DNA of 64,000 nt from contig CM067373.1 of assembly GCA_034401795.1 (NCBI GenBank), positions 41,423,781 to 41,487,780 of the forward strand. The letters run 5' to 3'. The position numbers and the translations under genes were made by a program. This DNA comes from Chaetoderma sp. LZ-2023a (lineage: Eukaryota > Mollusca > Caudofoveata > Chaetodermatida > Chaetodermatidae). The notes under the pieces were generated by a model. The model saw only the letters and a program-made list of their open reading frames with translations. It did not search any database and was not told where the DNA came from. Below are positions 1-12,535 of this stretch, in pieces. The first letter of the stretch is position 1. Each line of letters begins with the position of its first letter.

Positions 1-1280
1 ACAGCTGCACCATCTACCTCATTGATAGGATGGAGTTGGCGTCGGTTATATTTTTCCAGCTCCAGGAAGTTCTCGATACGGACCGGGGTTGCCGTTAATT
101 GGACCAAACTCCCATGGTCGCTGAGAAATAATTTTTCCTTTAGAGCGGGTTCACCACTTAATGCATCGATGAACGTATCAAGATGCAAGTGGAGTATGCC
201 TTCCACATTGGTGCTCGGATATGCACGGGTAACTAGCCTTCTGATTCGGCTAGCTAACTCGGGACGAGTTTCTCCCACGTGTCGTCGTAAATTCCTGAGT
301 TGAAGACGACTGGTTTCCCCGAGAGCTGTGTCACCAAATCGCTCCGTAAGTGCTCAATCCAACTGTGTGTAAGTAGGAGTACGATCCGTCCCCAGATCCG
401 CAAGAACTTGCAGGGCTTTCCCCGAAAGTTTTGCTGCAGGAAATTCACCCATCTGTCTGTCGTCCAAGCGGTTAGTCCGAATTATTATTTCGAACTGGAT
501 TTTATAATTGGTACTGTAATTCTCCCGGCTAAATTCGGGGGGAGTGGGGGAGTATGACTCGACCAAAACCGCAGGGAGAGTGTAGGTGTTGAAAGCCGGG
601 TGGTGCGGATATCTGAGAGTTGGCGGATTGTACTGATGTTGGTCTTGGTGCCGGTGGCGGTAGTGTTGGTGTATCCCGTCGATGCCAATGCCGAGGAGCG
701 AAGACATGCGCACTCCAATTAACTGAGTCCGCCCAGGTGGTTGAGCCATAGACCAGCATGGGTCTATGAATGGAAGGCGGATTTCAGTGGAGACTGTGCG
801 GTCGTTCCTCCCACAGTGAGGGCTGTTGTTCCTCATATGGCGGTGGCGTAAGTGGCTGATGGTTATGATATGTGGCATGACTAATATACCAGCGAAAAGG
901 TGGTGCCGATTCCTCCCGATGACTCCACGGTGTTCCCGTTGAATATGGCATTTCGCTAGAAGGGGGTGGTGTGGGAGGTTGTCTATGTGGTGGATTATCA
1001 CCCGGCCATACTGTCTCCGTAGATGACACGGGCGAATGATAGTAGTCTGAAGGGCTGTAGATATGCCCATAGTTGGGTCTTTGTCGGAGTCGTCCATGAT
1101 TCGGCCCTGATGGAGTTGGCCTGTTGCGGATGTCCGAAAGAGTTCTAAGCTCTGTTCCCACCTGTGAGGCACCTCGGAAGGTGCCATCACTAACAGGCGA
1201 AAACAGGTTATAGTGCAGAGTTGTTTATTCTGCTGAATTTCTGGCATAGTCGGTGAGCATGTGTGATGAGAATCCGTCAT
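1..1280 (-). pseudogene. Ty3/gypsy-like gag remnant (5' part of an LTR element leaving the window)
   Basis: Three overlapping minus-strand frames together read as a retrotransposon Gag. The first, 308 codons from an ATG at 1280, has a His/Pro/Tyr-rich N-terminal part and then a capsid-like stretch with FSRENYSTNYKIQFE and GKALQVLADL. After a frameshift near 400 the reading goes on as WIEHLRSDLVTQL. After another near 280 it goes on as LVTRAYPSTN, LDTFIDALSGEP and LKEKLFL. The aromatic/Leu-rich GKAL..L and FIDAL..EP signatures are typical of Ty3/gypsy Gag in invertebrates. The ATG lies about 100 bases inside the primer-binding site at 1377-1392, as expected for a 5' leader. Pol and the 3' LTR would lie left of position 1. 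At least two frameshifts make this copy dead. The family assignment rests on motif recognition only. Confidence 0.65.
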
Positions 1281-1376
1281 ATGAGGCTACCTTGTTGAAT
1301 GGAGATGGTATTGAACTGAGCTCACTATATGGCGTGGGCGTGAGTTTGCTGCGCATTATTACTGTTGTTCTTCAAG

Positions 1377-1392
1377 CCCACATCGGGCGCCA
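1377..1392 (-). other. tRNA primer-binding site of the LTR element
   Basis: On the minus strand the sequence TGGCGCCCGATGTGGG starts two bases inside the LTR end (...GCTACA). TGGCGCC is the usual start of a primer-binding site complementary to the 3' end of tRNA-Lys in many LTR elements. Its place between the LTR and the gag leader supports the call; the exact tRNA is inferred. Confidence 0.6.
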
Positions 1393-1394
1393 CT

Positions 1395-3654
1395 TGTAGC
1401 TCGCCGGGCGGTGTCAGACCATTCCGATGTCTCATGTCGACTCGCTGCACCATAAGTGCACGACGAGTGATGACGCTGGTTAGTGTCTGGTCTCGGGGTG
1501 ATGGACCCTGAACGAGACTGCCATGTGGGAAACAAAAACCGGCTCCTAAGGCTGGTGGAACTCAATCGTTCTGGTGGGGCCGTGTGACCAATGCCACGAA
1601 CATTAAACACAACGGTCTCATCCCAAGAGTTTGTGTCACCAGTATGCCTGTCCATAGCAATTTCGTGATCTATGGACTTACAAGATTTGATTTGGTGACC
1701 TAAAAATATAAGTCTATACAATGTGTTTACCTAAAATATGCTAGATAAAACTACAATAAGAGCATACGAAAATACAAGACATAGAGGCAGGTAGATGAAC
1801 TTTTAAATATTGGGCTCCCGGAGGTACCACACAGACTCGTAGGTCCACAGAGGTATCCCCGTAAGGGAGGCTCCCATACACGAGACATAGCTATTTAACT
1901 TAATATAAGTTATTATACCTCTAAGCTGAAAGGAAGAAGAATATCTCAGACGAAAATTGATGTGCCTCACGCGGGAACTACTTCTAGTGCAAGTTAGGGT
2001 GAGGAGTATTATCCTGGCATGGACCGTCATCGCTGAATCCTTGCGAGAGGCAAGTGCCTCGCATGGGCCTCCATCTCGGGAAGGTGCTGCCACGGCTTAA
2101 AGCGGGAGAAGAGTAGCAGGCAAAAATGCGCCCACTCTAATATTCCAAACAAAAGTGCTGTAGTAAGAGAAGACCATCCCTAGTGAGATTATTACTATAG
2201 GGGTGCGTACTGTTTTACGTGAAGACGGGACGGAAGATTCCCGATGGATTCCTTCATCACTGTCTTATGTGATTCCTAATATGCTGAGTTAGTAGTTGCC
2301 GCTTTATTTCTGTGGGCCTTCTGCTCTGCTTAGTCACTTGTTTAGTTGTTTTCAGAACAAGAATTAGATTAGGCCGCAACTGGCCGATAACTACCTAGCT
2401 ATTAGACACGGCTGTCACGGAGAACAGATGCCCGAGGACATCAATACTGCAGACAGCGCGCATACATGTTACTTAGCGGGATCTCCGAACTGGGGTGAGA
2501 ATCTGGACATTCCGCCTTGCAACCACATGAATCATTACAGGACACGGTTTATATTTCACGGAAGCATTGTTAGGCCATATCTCCTATCGTTATGGTGGGG
2601 GGTAAGAGAGATGGATGCACACTGTGAATGTCCTTCCCGTAAGGGCGTGGCAAATCTAAATATCATGTCAAGACATTTAAACAGAATTCGGTGAGCATAC
2701 GTATCTCGCCTGTCACCGGGTCCTATGGAAGTAACAAGTTGCCAGTTTTGCACTGCGGTGCGGGAGGATTGTCAGTAAATATAATAATAATTAATACATA
2801 TGTTTTCGCAGTGCTTTCCTACATTGGCTTAAAGTACTATCTACTAAGTATCCGAAGATACATGGGAATGTGTATGTGATACTGCACCCTAGCCATCACC
2901 GCTCGGAAACCCCAATAGTTCACCAGAGTCGGATCAGCCCATGGTGCGGATAGGGACGTCCAAACAATTAAGAAGCCATAAGGCTAAGAGGAATATGAAG
3001 AGAGACAAAATCTTCGAGTTATGAGTCTTACCGGAGTGCGGAGCTAGATTATCGCACTGCCGGAAGAGAAGAATATATTACAGTATGTAATGAAGAAAGT
3101 GTCTCTAATCATTTTGAACCTATCCTATCGAGCTGAATAGAAAAGGGTTTAGTCGGTAGCATGCCGGGCTAAACAGAGTTATAGCACGGACAACGACCTC
3201 AGTGAAAAATTGTTGGTGGCGGGAGAAAGTGCTGCATATATAAATGTTGCTGTATAGTGTTTTCTACGTGCACTGCAGTCCTACATTTTCTATAACTAAA
3301 CAAAACAAGTTAACGGATGGCCACTGGCCATATATATACATAATCTAACCAGAACAAGCAATACGGTGTCAAACGATTACGGTAGATATATTAGTGCAGG
3401 TCAACGAACCTATTATTGTGCGGTTAGCAGCACATTGAGAAAAATGATAACTATTTAGCAAATACAGAAACTATAACTATCGGTCCTAAGACCGTTGCTG
3501 TTCCTTTTAGTCATCGGAACCATTATTACGGATATGAGATAATTAACAAAACCTATACAGAGAAATAATTAAACTGTGAAGTATAGTTACTTGAACACTT
3601 GGTAGTCATTCCTAAGTAAGGCTACGGCGTTACTGAAATTGATATGTCAATCCA
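1395..3654 (-). repeat. 5' LTR (about 2.26 kb) of the gypsy-like element
   Basis: On the minus strand this segment starts TGGAT and ends GCTACA, next to the primer-binding site, so it has TG...CA ends. It matches 31099-33240 along its whole length. Shared landmarks are the CTTTGGCG/GGTACCACACAGA region, AGTTGCCGCTTTATTT, the TCACCGCTCGGAAAC block and GTTGCTGTATAGT. The second copy has no gag beside it. A TATA-like ATTTATATATGC sits near 3235-3250 on the minus strand. Short ORFs inside are not thought to be coding. Confidence 0.65.
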
Positions 3655-4174
3655 TGGTTGACGTGAGATGATGCACTCTATGGAAGCTGGAAAGTTCCCG
3701 CAGGCTGGTGTCTGCAAACAAGATTCCCGCAAGAACGTCCATGGCGGGGGAGGAGGGGTGGGGGGGTATCATCGCTCAGCACTATAAGCCTATTCTGAAT
3801 GTCTAACGAGCAGTCAGTAAAAGATACGATAGTACTATGTAGTGAAGAAAGTTCCTGTACACCAATGGCATGGATGGAAGGTGTAAACAACCCGTCACAA
3901 GCGGGGGTTGTCAGAGGCAAATGAAGATACAAAACAAAGCTTCACGGTGCTGGGTACGTCAACCAGCTCTGAAGATGCACCTGGAAGAGTTTACATGCTG
4001 CGGTAGAAAGTCGAAAGCACCTACACGATTGGTGCGTCGTCGTTTGAAATACCACTTTTAGGCGTGGCTGGCAGATCCGGCGAGCCATCCATCAAAGAAC
4101 ATCCTGCCTCTACATCTGTAGACTCACATATTCAGGCCGCAAAGGCCTCACCGCAAGTTTGTGTTCCGAATGTA
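3655..4174. other. No recognisable gene between LTR and Tc1 element
   Basis: About 520 bases with a G-rich run near 3748-3768. Two small ORFs here show no family resemblance, and I see no other structure. Confidence 0.4.
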
Positions 4175-4176
4175 TA

Positions 4177-5834
4177 CACCTGTGCAAAAGTTAAGCACCA
4201 GCAAAAACAATAGAACGTAGAAACATGATGGTACAACTAGGCTGCCATACTTTTTGTCCCCGCGTTAGCTGACATAATTCCAAGTACGAAATGCACATGC
4301 ATGCATGACTTCACGCCGCTTGATGTCCGTGCGTGGCGGGAAACAGCACACGTGTTCAGTTATGTAAAAGTCCAGTTTGAGGTGTAGAACATTACATACA
4401 GATTTAGGCGACAAGATTAGGAAGATTGTGTTCATGACCGTGGTTTATTTGTACAGAGAGAATTAGCTCTTGATTGTGAACCGCTATGGCAAGACGAAGG
4501 TTAAGTGATCGTGTGAAATGGCAAATCATAGGCATGCATACCACTGGTATGTCATGCAGAGAGATTGGCAGACAGCTGAACATTAACCATACTGTAATCA
4601 GTCGTTTGATTGCAAAACATGGGCAAACTAACGAGGTGAAGGACAGGCCTAGATCTGGAAGACCGAAGAAGACTACTGCCCGTGATGATCGAGCCCTAGT
4701 ACGCCTTGTTAGGAGATCTCCATTTACCAACAGCAGAGTGCTCAGCCAGCAATGGGAAACGCGCAATAGCGTGTCAATGTCTACCGTCAAAAGGAGACTG
4801 TATGCTGCTGGCATGAAAGCTAGGAGACCTGTCAGACGTCCTCTCCTCACTGCACACCACAAAGAGGAGCGTCTGAGGTGGTGCAACGAAAGAAGACACT
4901 GGAACATGAGATCCTGGAGACGGGTACACTGGTCCGATGAAAAGTCGGTTCCTGCTTCATGCCACAGATGGTCGAACTCGTGTATGGAGGTCCAGACGCA
5001 CGGCGTACGACCAACGTAACATCATGGAAGAAGTTCCATTTGGTGGAGGTTCCATTATGATATGGCGGTGCATCTCATTTGATTGTAAGCTGGATCTGTT
5101 GACTGTACCTGGAACACTAAATTGACAAAGATATCAAGATTCCATACTGGATAGAGTTGTGGTCCATCATTTTGTAAATCATGCACCTGGAACCCACCCT
5201 ATATTCATGGATGACAACGCCCGACGACATCGTGCTAGAGCTGTGCATGAATACCTCCGCCAGAATGCCATCGAAACCCTACCATGGCCAGCAAGGAGCC
5301 CTAATATGAACCCTATTGAGCATATCTGGGACATTCTGGGAAACATGGTGAGAAGGAGGGATCCTCCTGTGCAGAACGTACAGGAATTAACAGACGCACT
5401 CCATCTTGAATGGCAACGAATACCACAATGGCGTATCAGTCGGTTGGTGACCAGCATGAGACGTCGTGTCCAGGCCGTCATCCAGGCACAAGGTGGATAT
5501 ACCCGGTATTAATAATGACAGTCTCAAACTCGTGCACAGATGTTAAACTTCGTTTTCAGACACCATTAATGACAATCTAGCCACGTGTGTCAACTGTAGG
5601 GCAATAGTTGTCAGTTGTGTCAACGTAACCATATTCAGGCCTCGTTTTCAAGTTCAAACAAAAACATACAGTGTTTCCCCACCATCATAATCAGCATTCC
5701 TCTAGTTGCATTATTACCTCTTGCACTAAGATGGATGGGTACATAAATGTTTATACTATTGCTTTCTTCATAGCACATGAATATACCCTCGCATGTGCGT
5801 AAAAATAGGGTGGTGCTTAACTTTTGCACAGGTG
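4177..5834 (+). mobile_element. Tc1/mariner-type DNA transposon, 1,658 bp
   Basis: Perfect 24-bp terminal inverted repeats bound the element: 4177-4200 begins CACCTGTGCAAAAGTTAAGC and 5811-5834 is its exact reverse complement. A TA dinucleotide flanks each end (4175-4176 and 5835-5836), which is the target duplication expected of Tc1/mariner. A transposase reading frame fills the interior. Length and layout fit a single-gene Tc1-like element. The right flank runs into a (TA)n stretch and then a copy of the hairpin-bearing repeat family. Confidence 0.9.
4486..5512 (+). pseudogene. Tc1-like DD34E transposase, lightly broken
   Basis: The encoded protein would cut and paste the element at TA sites. 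The N-terminal part is a paired-like helix-turn-helix (GMSCREIGRQLNINHTVISR) followed by a GRPR-type linker (RPRSGRPKK). The catalytic domain shows HWSDE, then MDDNARRH, then NMNPIEHIWD. From the Asp before N to the Glu of NPIE there are exactly 34 intervening residues, so this is a DD34E enzyme. Two lesions are visible: a one-base frameshift near 4937-4942, just after the first catalytic Asp, and an in-frame TGA at 5123-5125. Everything else is collinear, so the copy is fairly young but not autonomous. Confidence 0.9.
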
Positions 5835-5847
5835 TATATATATATAT

Positions 5848-6520
5848 ATACACACATCGATTCCAACACGCAAAAAGGGGTGGAGCTTAAATAGAAATAG
5901 GCGTAGCATACCTAGAAATCGATCTCTCTATTGAAATTGTCATGAGCAAATTGAGCATTACATGGCTAATACCACTTGGTAATACGTGGCCCACACAATA
6001 TGGACCACTCGTATTAAGAGACCACCCATATTTATAGGTCACATATTTTAACAAGGCTAATCATAGATTGTCGCCCTGAATACAATGTACTCGTCCTCTG
6101 ACGGAGGGAGGATAATTAATACCACTTGCTAATGGACATTTTCATGTTGTCTATCGATCATATTACGTCATATGATGTCATAATCAACGACGTGACGTAT
6201 AGGATGACGTCATAGTCATGACGTAATGACGTTATGACTGACTCACTTTAGTCCGTCTTAAATGCTTAATAGTCCGACACGCTGTACGAATTGTATGTCT
6301 TTGCTATTTACAAAACATGCTGGTGAATATTTTGAAACTAATTTGACTGGGCGATGTTACTGCCACAAGCAGCAACAGGACACAGTCAAATTGCTTTCAA
6401 AATAGTCAACACCTTACCTGTATAGTTTTCTGGAAATTGATAGTCAAGTAGCTCAGAGATTCATCGATATCAACACGAGCGCGGTATTAATGTATTAATA
6501 TACCATCCGGATTCAGTGAC
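5848..6520 (+). repeat. Hairpin-bearing dispersed repeat, copy A
   Basis: This segment is strongly similar to 8848-9555. Shared blocks include GGGGTGGAGCTTA, AGCAAATTGAGCATTAC, CACAATATGGACCAC and the TGACGTCAT-rich stretch. Near the 3' end is a palindrome at 6325-6408: arms read GAATATTTTGAAACTAATTT and its near complement, with an inner stem around GTTACTGCC/AGCAGCAAC. No coding potential. It is either a non-autonomous mobile element or a satellite-like unit. Confidence 0.7.
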
Positions 6521-6529
6521 CGATTGACT

Positions 6530-7750
6530 AACGTTAGGCCTATGGAAGTCATTTCAAGCAACCGCCACCAAGATGTGACTTACTTGGGCAGAATTTTGTG
6601 TTTTTCTAACAAAATCCTTTAGAATGTTTAACACCGAAATTTCAATATCTCAGCTAAAGACAACTATACGAATATCTTTTTAATACTTTGACTGGTAGCC
6701 CACCCCACCCTACCCACCTACTTGTTGCTATCATAGACCTGTATTAAGTATTGCAACTACAACGACTGTCAATGTAAGCCTATCATCTATTCTTAATGTA
6801 TTTTAACCCTTTCATGAGGAGGCCGCCAAAACCGGCCTCTACAGTGATCTTGAGGATGTTAATTTGCAGGTCAAGAGATCGTTTTTGAAAATTCACCACT
6901 GAAGTGAATGGCTCGATAATTGATTCCAATAGTAACTCTTCAAAACAGTCGTCTATTGGCGTGAAAATAGGCACTCAAAAACCAAATATATTTTTATCAT
7001 ATTCTTGACTCAATTTAGGTAATACAGGGTTAATAAATTATGAGGACGACGATGATGTATCATGTCTGTTTAACCTTTCCCGTATTATATCATAGTATGA
7101 TTCACATTTGTTGCATTCGAGATAGGGTAAAAATTACAGACTTGTTACAGACAGTCTTGAGGCGTACTATGTGTGTGGTAAATTTCAAAAGAAAAACATG
7201 CATAATAATATTGTAGAGGGCGAAAAAGTAGACAGAGTTCGCTAACAATAATGGATCCATCTAAAATTAAAGGCTTGGCTTCTTCGAAACTACACCTCTA
7301 ATGTAATGACCGGTCATCTTCTTACGTTATCACAACGACTAGACTATTAGACAGACTCAAGTTCGGATACCAGACAGACCGGGACCCAGTCTACCTCCGT
7401 AGCAGACTGTAAAAGCAACACTGGATCGTGAAATCGCTACGTCAATGGCTACTCAATAGGCCCCTACATACGAGATACATTTCTCGATCTCGTATCGAAA
7501 GAGAACTCGCGGGATACGAATGAATAATGGATGTGTGATTATCAGTAGTATCCTTTTGTCTTTAATCCATCCGTGGGAATAAATCCATGTAGGGCCAATG
7601 CAATTATGTGGCAGTATTGATAGACTACCAATGTTCCAAATGTCCAGTCAAAACTGCTGTCAATAATATTGTAGCAGATTGTTGAATACATAAATCAACC
7701 GAAAGTGTAGGCCTATGCATGTGCTAAGTTAAGAAGGTGTACAGGGAATT
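6530..7750. other. AT-rich non-coding DNA, no gene seen
   Basis: No ORF with family resemblance. A short palindrome around ATACGAGAT...ATCTCGTAT lies near 7467-7498; I see nothing else. Confidence 0.4.
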
Positions 7751-7751
7751 C

Positions 7752-8770
7752 GGCCACAGAATTTCAACCATATAGTTAGATAGGTATATCAACACGCTAG
7801 TGAATTAATGGATTAAGGTTGACAATTTTTTTACCATGAAGTAATTTCGTAGTGCACAATTTCATACCGAAAATTTGCTAAATCTCCGGTGATTCACAGT
7901 TTTCAGTGCCCTATTGTCTGTAGTATGTTTAGCCCCCTAATTTCACCTACATAGACTTGAGCCTTAATATAATAGGTATATTCCGAATCTAACAAATTCT
8001 AGATGAAATAATTTTATTAGGCAAAAATTGGCTTAAATGTTGGGGTTTTCGTGCTTTTCGGTGCACTACTCTCTGTATGTAATATGGTCGGCTCCAGAAC
8101 TTCGCTCACATAGACGTAGAGGGATTTGAATACGATAGTTATATTGGGAATTGAAAAAAATTTGCCCGTGAAGTAATTTCGTAGTATACGATTTCATCGC
8201 GTAAATTCGTTTCAATTTTGGCAGATCTGTAGGTTTTCAATGCCCTACTATTACCTGTCTGCAATAGGTTTGGCCACATAATTTCACCGATATGGTTAGA
8301 TAGCGATATGAACACGATAATGAATCTTGAGTTTTCTACCACGTAGTAATTTCGGAATATTCAATTTAGTAGCCACGGACAGTTGTCAAATGCCAACAAT
8401 TTACTATATTCGGTATCAGAATGTCTGTTCTCGATTTGTAATACATTTTTTTATATATGGATGTATATAACTCAATATGAGCTAGTGCTTTTGCACAATT
8501 CTACCATCAAGTAATCTCATCGTAGGTAGTTACATATTCGCCGTATGGCCCCATTATAATATGGTTGGTTCACATTCACCACATTCAGATAGGTGTCGGT
8601 ATGTCCTGGCATATCGCTCATAATGGGTTCGGCCCCAGAATGTCACCCATATGTTTAGATACGTATAGGCATACGCTTACGGAGTAGTGAGATTTAAAAC
8701 TATCTACCATGAAATAATTTCGGCTCAAATTTAGGCCGATTCATGGTTTTCGTTGCACCCAGTCAAATTA
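7752..8770 (+). repeat. Degenerate tandem array, unit about 160-180 bp (up to 290)
   Basis: A recurring block of the type GGCCnCAGAATTTCACCnATAT, then GTTAGATA, a GAAGTAATTTCGTAGT-like core and TTTTCAGTGCCCTA, starts near 7752, 7931, 8090, 8272, about 8564 and 8631. Spacings are about 179, 159, 182, 292 and 67. The units have diverged strongly. No coding potential. Two further units occur at 9565-9850, where 9560-9800 closely matches 7897-8145. Confidence 0.6.
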
Positions 8771-9555
8771 GTTTAAAATAGTCATCAGCTTACCTGTATA
8801 GTTACCTTGAAATTGGAAGTCTGGGAATTCATTATTCAGCGTATATATAGACATCAATTCCAACACGCAAAAAAGGGGTGGAGCTTAGCTAGAAATAGGC
8901 GTGGCATACCTAGAAATGGATCCCTCTATTGAAATTGGCATGAGCAAATTGAGCATTACAGGGCTAATACCACTTGTTAATGCGTGGTCCACACAATATG
9001 GACCACTTGTATTAAGAGAGCACCCGTATTTATAGGGCACATTTTAACAAGGCCAATCATAGATGGTAGACCATTGCCATCCCGAACGCACATAGACCGG
9101 AATACAATACACTCATCCTCTGACGGAGCGAGGGTAATTAATACCACTTGCTAATTGGCCTTTTCAGGTTGTCTATCCATCATATTACGTCATATGACGT
9201 CGTAATTAATTAAGTGACGCATAGGATAACTTCATAATAATGACGTCATGACTGATTCAATTTAGTTCATCTTAAATGCTTAATAATCTGACACGTTGTA
9301 CGAATTGTATGTTTTTGTTATTTAATAAAAATGCTGTTGAATATTTTGAAAATAATTTGACTGGCCGCAGTTGCTGCCATAGGCAGCAACAGGACCCAGT
9401 CAATTTAGTGTCAAAATATTCCTCGGCTTACCTGTATAGTTTTCTTGAAATTTATCGTCTAGTAGTTCAGAAATCCATCGATCCCAGCTCGAGAGTGGTA
9501 TGGGTGAAATTTAGCTAGAGATGGGCTAAACTGGAAAGGTTCATTGTATTAATAA
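8757..9555 (+). repeat. Hairpin-bearing dispersed repeat, copy B, with direct terminal repetition
   Basis: A full copy of the family. The stretch before the unit (8757-8930: half hairpin arm, CAGCTTACCTGTATAGTT, GAAATTG, CCAACACG, GTGGAGCTTAGCTAGAAAT) recurs at its end (about 9395-9535). The unit is therefore about 623 bp with a direct repeat of roughly 150 bp at its ends. The palindrome lies at 9339-9421, with inner stem GTTGCTGCC/GGCAGCAAC. The structure suits a tandem satellite unit or an element with terminal direct repeats. Confidence 0.65.
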
Positions 9556-9564
9556 ACCACCACA

Positions 9565-9850
9565 GTTTTCAGTGCCCTATTGTCTGTAGTATGTTCAGCC
9601 CCATAATTTGCCCCACATAGACTTGAGCTTTAATAAGCTAGTTATATTCCGAATCTAACAAATTCTAGATGACGTAATTTTAATACGCAAAATTTAGCTT
9701 AAATGATGGTGTATTCGTGGTTTTCGGTGCCCTCCTTTCCATAATATGGTCGGTTCCAGAACTTCGCTCACATAGACGTATAGGAGTTTGAATATGCTTT
9801 TTTCTTTTTTAAATGTTTACTATACAGTAATTTCGTCATATGCAATTTAG
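9565..9850 (+). repeat. Two outlying units of the ~180-bp array
   Basis: The sequence from CACAGTTTTCAGTGCCCTAT to GACGTATAGGAGTTTGAATA matches 7897-8145 closely, with scattered substitutions. It directly follows copy B of the hairpin repeat, so the two families are physically interleaved. Confidence 0.65.
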
Positions 9851-11330
9851 TAGTGGCACACCTTGTCAAATTCCAATAATGTACTATATTCGGTACCGGA
9901 ATATCTCTACATGCCTTGTAGCCAGTTTTCGAACATAAGGCCATGTAGAACTCACTGTTCTCGTGCTGTGCGAAATATTGTAATACTTCTACCACCAAAT
10001 ATCTATTATAGTAATGTCAAAATATTTCTATATATCCCATATTATTAGCCGCGTGTACTGGTAGAACCTGACTTATCAGGCTAATACTATAACATTTGCA
10101 CATATGGTCAACAAGATTGTCATCATTACAATGGTTGAGGCCAATTTTGGCCTTTTTGTCTAGCAAAAATATTTGATTTAATAGTTTGTCACTGTTTCCA
10201 GTAAAGATATCGTTTAATAGGTGACATAGATATGATAGCTAAATGAAACAGATCACGATGTTTCCCACTAGGTCTTCAGTCAGAATGTTTTCTGCTATAT
10301 CATTTTCGTTGGAGAAAACTAGGTTCACGGTATTGGTTCTATCCTGGCCACTTAACTTTGTTGAAAAGGTTATCTGTCGGTACAGATCAGGGTCCTGTAT
10401 TGCATCAAAATTATACTTGCTTTGTGCATTTCACTAGCATTGCAGTGTATATTTCACCAATATATTTCCGGGTAATATGCTGTTCACGTCTGTTTAAGAA
10501 GGTATCAAGATTTAGGTTTAAAATATTCTTTACAGTTTTTATTTAATATGTTTGAATGGGTGTCAGGGTCTGTACTGCGTCTTGCACTGATTTTCTACTG
10601 ATTGGGTTGCCAGCTCTGTTGATTTCTTTATCTTTACAAGTTGTTGATACCTAATGACCCAAATTTGATCTGTTATACTCCGTTGATGCAGTAGTGCAAT
10701 TTTCTCATCACTGGCTGCTCTTAATTTTGTCTGTTCCTCTCTCTGTTAAGGAGTTTGGCCTGGAAAAATTGTTGGACTGACCAAAAATATAAGCTGCTTT
10801 TCCTAGCCCATAGCTAATACTGCCCATATCTTTTTGCAAGAAGTATTCCTTTTTTTGTGTTTATTGTATGCCTTTATATAACTTCATTTTTTCATGAAAC
10901 AGTTGAGTTTATTCTCAGAATTATAATAACCTCCGGGCACGCTATTTACCATTGATGCCTTGCATCAATATGTGTACTTGTTAATACTATATTGCACATC
11001 AAAAATGGCAAGCCTTTTTCAATATATATATATATAGCGAAAACTATATTCCTCCATTAATCGTGAAATAAATAATTTTGAATCTTGAAAACAATAATGC
11101 CCTCAAATCACAATTTCAATACAATCATAGTCTATACATATGCAGGGTACGATGCTGAATAAAATATTCAACATATTTATAAAATTATTAATGATATGTT
11201 GTATTGTACACGGTATCAGATACTTCATGTTCAGTGTGCTAAAATGTATTGCACTCGGATGAAAAGGCCAGCTTCTCTCAGTATGCTAATTTCTTTTACT
11301 ATTACATAGTGTACCCGGCGAATGGACCGT
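9851..11330. other. AT-rich non-coding stretch
   Basis: Many short ORFs but no recognisable protein motif. There is a short (TA)n run near 11022-11035. I see no gene. Confidence 0.4.
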
Positions 11331-11334
11331 TACA

Positions 11335-11690
11335 CGTTTATCCATCGTTCACATGACGTCATAATCAACTACGGGACGTCATGAGTGATTCGATAAAGTC
11401 CGTCTTTAACGCTTAATAGTCCGACACGTTTATGAATTGTATATATTTACCATTTAATAAACGTTTTGTTGAATATTTTAAACCTAATTTGACTGGGCAC
11501 GGTTGCTGCCATAGGTACCCAGTCAAATTAGTCTCAGAATATTTAACGGCTAACGTGCATAGTTTTCTGGAAATTGATAGTCAGCGCGTTCGTGGATCGA
11601 ACAATCCCAACACGATCGAGGTGTGGGTGAAGCTTAGCTAGAGATGGGCGGGGCATAGCTAAAACTGAAAAGGTCCATTAGTGTTCTTTG
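11335..11690 (+). repeat. Hairpin-bearing dispersed repeat, copy C (3' half)
   Basis: It begins near the TGACGTCATAATCAAC block and includes AGTCCGACACG and the palindrome at 11471-11545. The palindrome loop is shorter than in copies A and B (GGTTGCTGCC ATAGGTACC). The copy ends with the GGTGTGGGTGAAGCTTAGC and GATGGGCGGGGCATAGC blocks. Confidence 0.65.
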
Positions 11691-12300
11691 ACAACAAGGT
11701 TATACTGGAGACAAAGGCCAGGAATGCTTCTGGTATCGATGTTATCGATAATGGACAGTTTCTTCACAGCAAACTGCATGTATATTGTATCATATGTGGC
11801 CATTAGCCTCTTGATGAGGAAATCATAATAAATTTGTTTACAATTTCTGATTGTGTCTTCTATGAAAACGTATGTCTACTCGATTTAAGAGAACATTAAA
11901 TGTTTATAATATTTTACGCAAGGCAACTCGTTACCAATCCAGTACACAGCTGGGCTATATACATGCACCTTGTTAGGAATTTATGTGCTAATGCAAGCTT
12001 GTTTTTCTATACATAGGGGCCTATATTTGTAGAGAAAAAATTAGATTTACTATATTGTTTCAAATATGCATATAGATTGCTAATAAAGGTGATAATTTGG
12101 ACACAGTTATTATCTCACAGTGCGTATTTAATTACGTAAAATACCGTTATGGAAGAAGTTAATATAGCAAACACGAGCTCAGTTACACAGATATTATCAG
12201 GCAGCATCCCACGCGTATTGCAAAAAGAAGTGCCAATTGTTTGTTTTCTTATAGGTACTGCACTGAATTTAATGATTATCATATAATTTATAGGCCCTGT
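11691..12300. other. Unassigned AT-rich DNA
   Basis: No coding signature or clear repeat seen. Confidence 0.35.
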
Positions 12301-12535
12301 AGGTGGGCCTTAGAATACACCTTCCGTATCCTCTGCGCGTCGTAAGAGGCGACTAAAGGAAGTAAGGGTGAGGTAACCCTGACAGAAACCTTGAGTGCTG
12401 AAGACGGAGGTTCCAGGCCGCACGGCGCACTCTAATAAACCATGGATCCACGCACTTAACGCTTATGATCATGTCGACAGTCACTTACAGGACTGGCGGT
12501 ATGATCAGCGAACGAAAAGAAGAAGAAGATATATT
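12301..12535 (+). repeat. Possible SINE-like block with (GAA/AGA)n tail
   Basis: A GC-richer block in AT-rich surroundings. It contains GCGTCGTAAGAGGCGACTAA, then GGTGAGGTAACCCTGACAG, and ends in a short AAAAGAAGAAGAAG tail at about 12518-12531, directly before the receptor pseudogene. A compact block with a simple-repeat tail resembles a short retroposon. No A and B boxes could be assigned with confidence. Confidence 0.3.

Noticed and set aside
2428-2879. Small ORFs inside the LTR at 1.4-3.65 kb
   Set aside because: The matching region of the solo LTR does not keep these frames, so they are chance ORFs in a regulatory repeat.
7752-8770. CRISPR-like look of evenly spaced repeats
   Set aside because: The units are long, diverged and have no unique spacers; the context is an animal genome.
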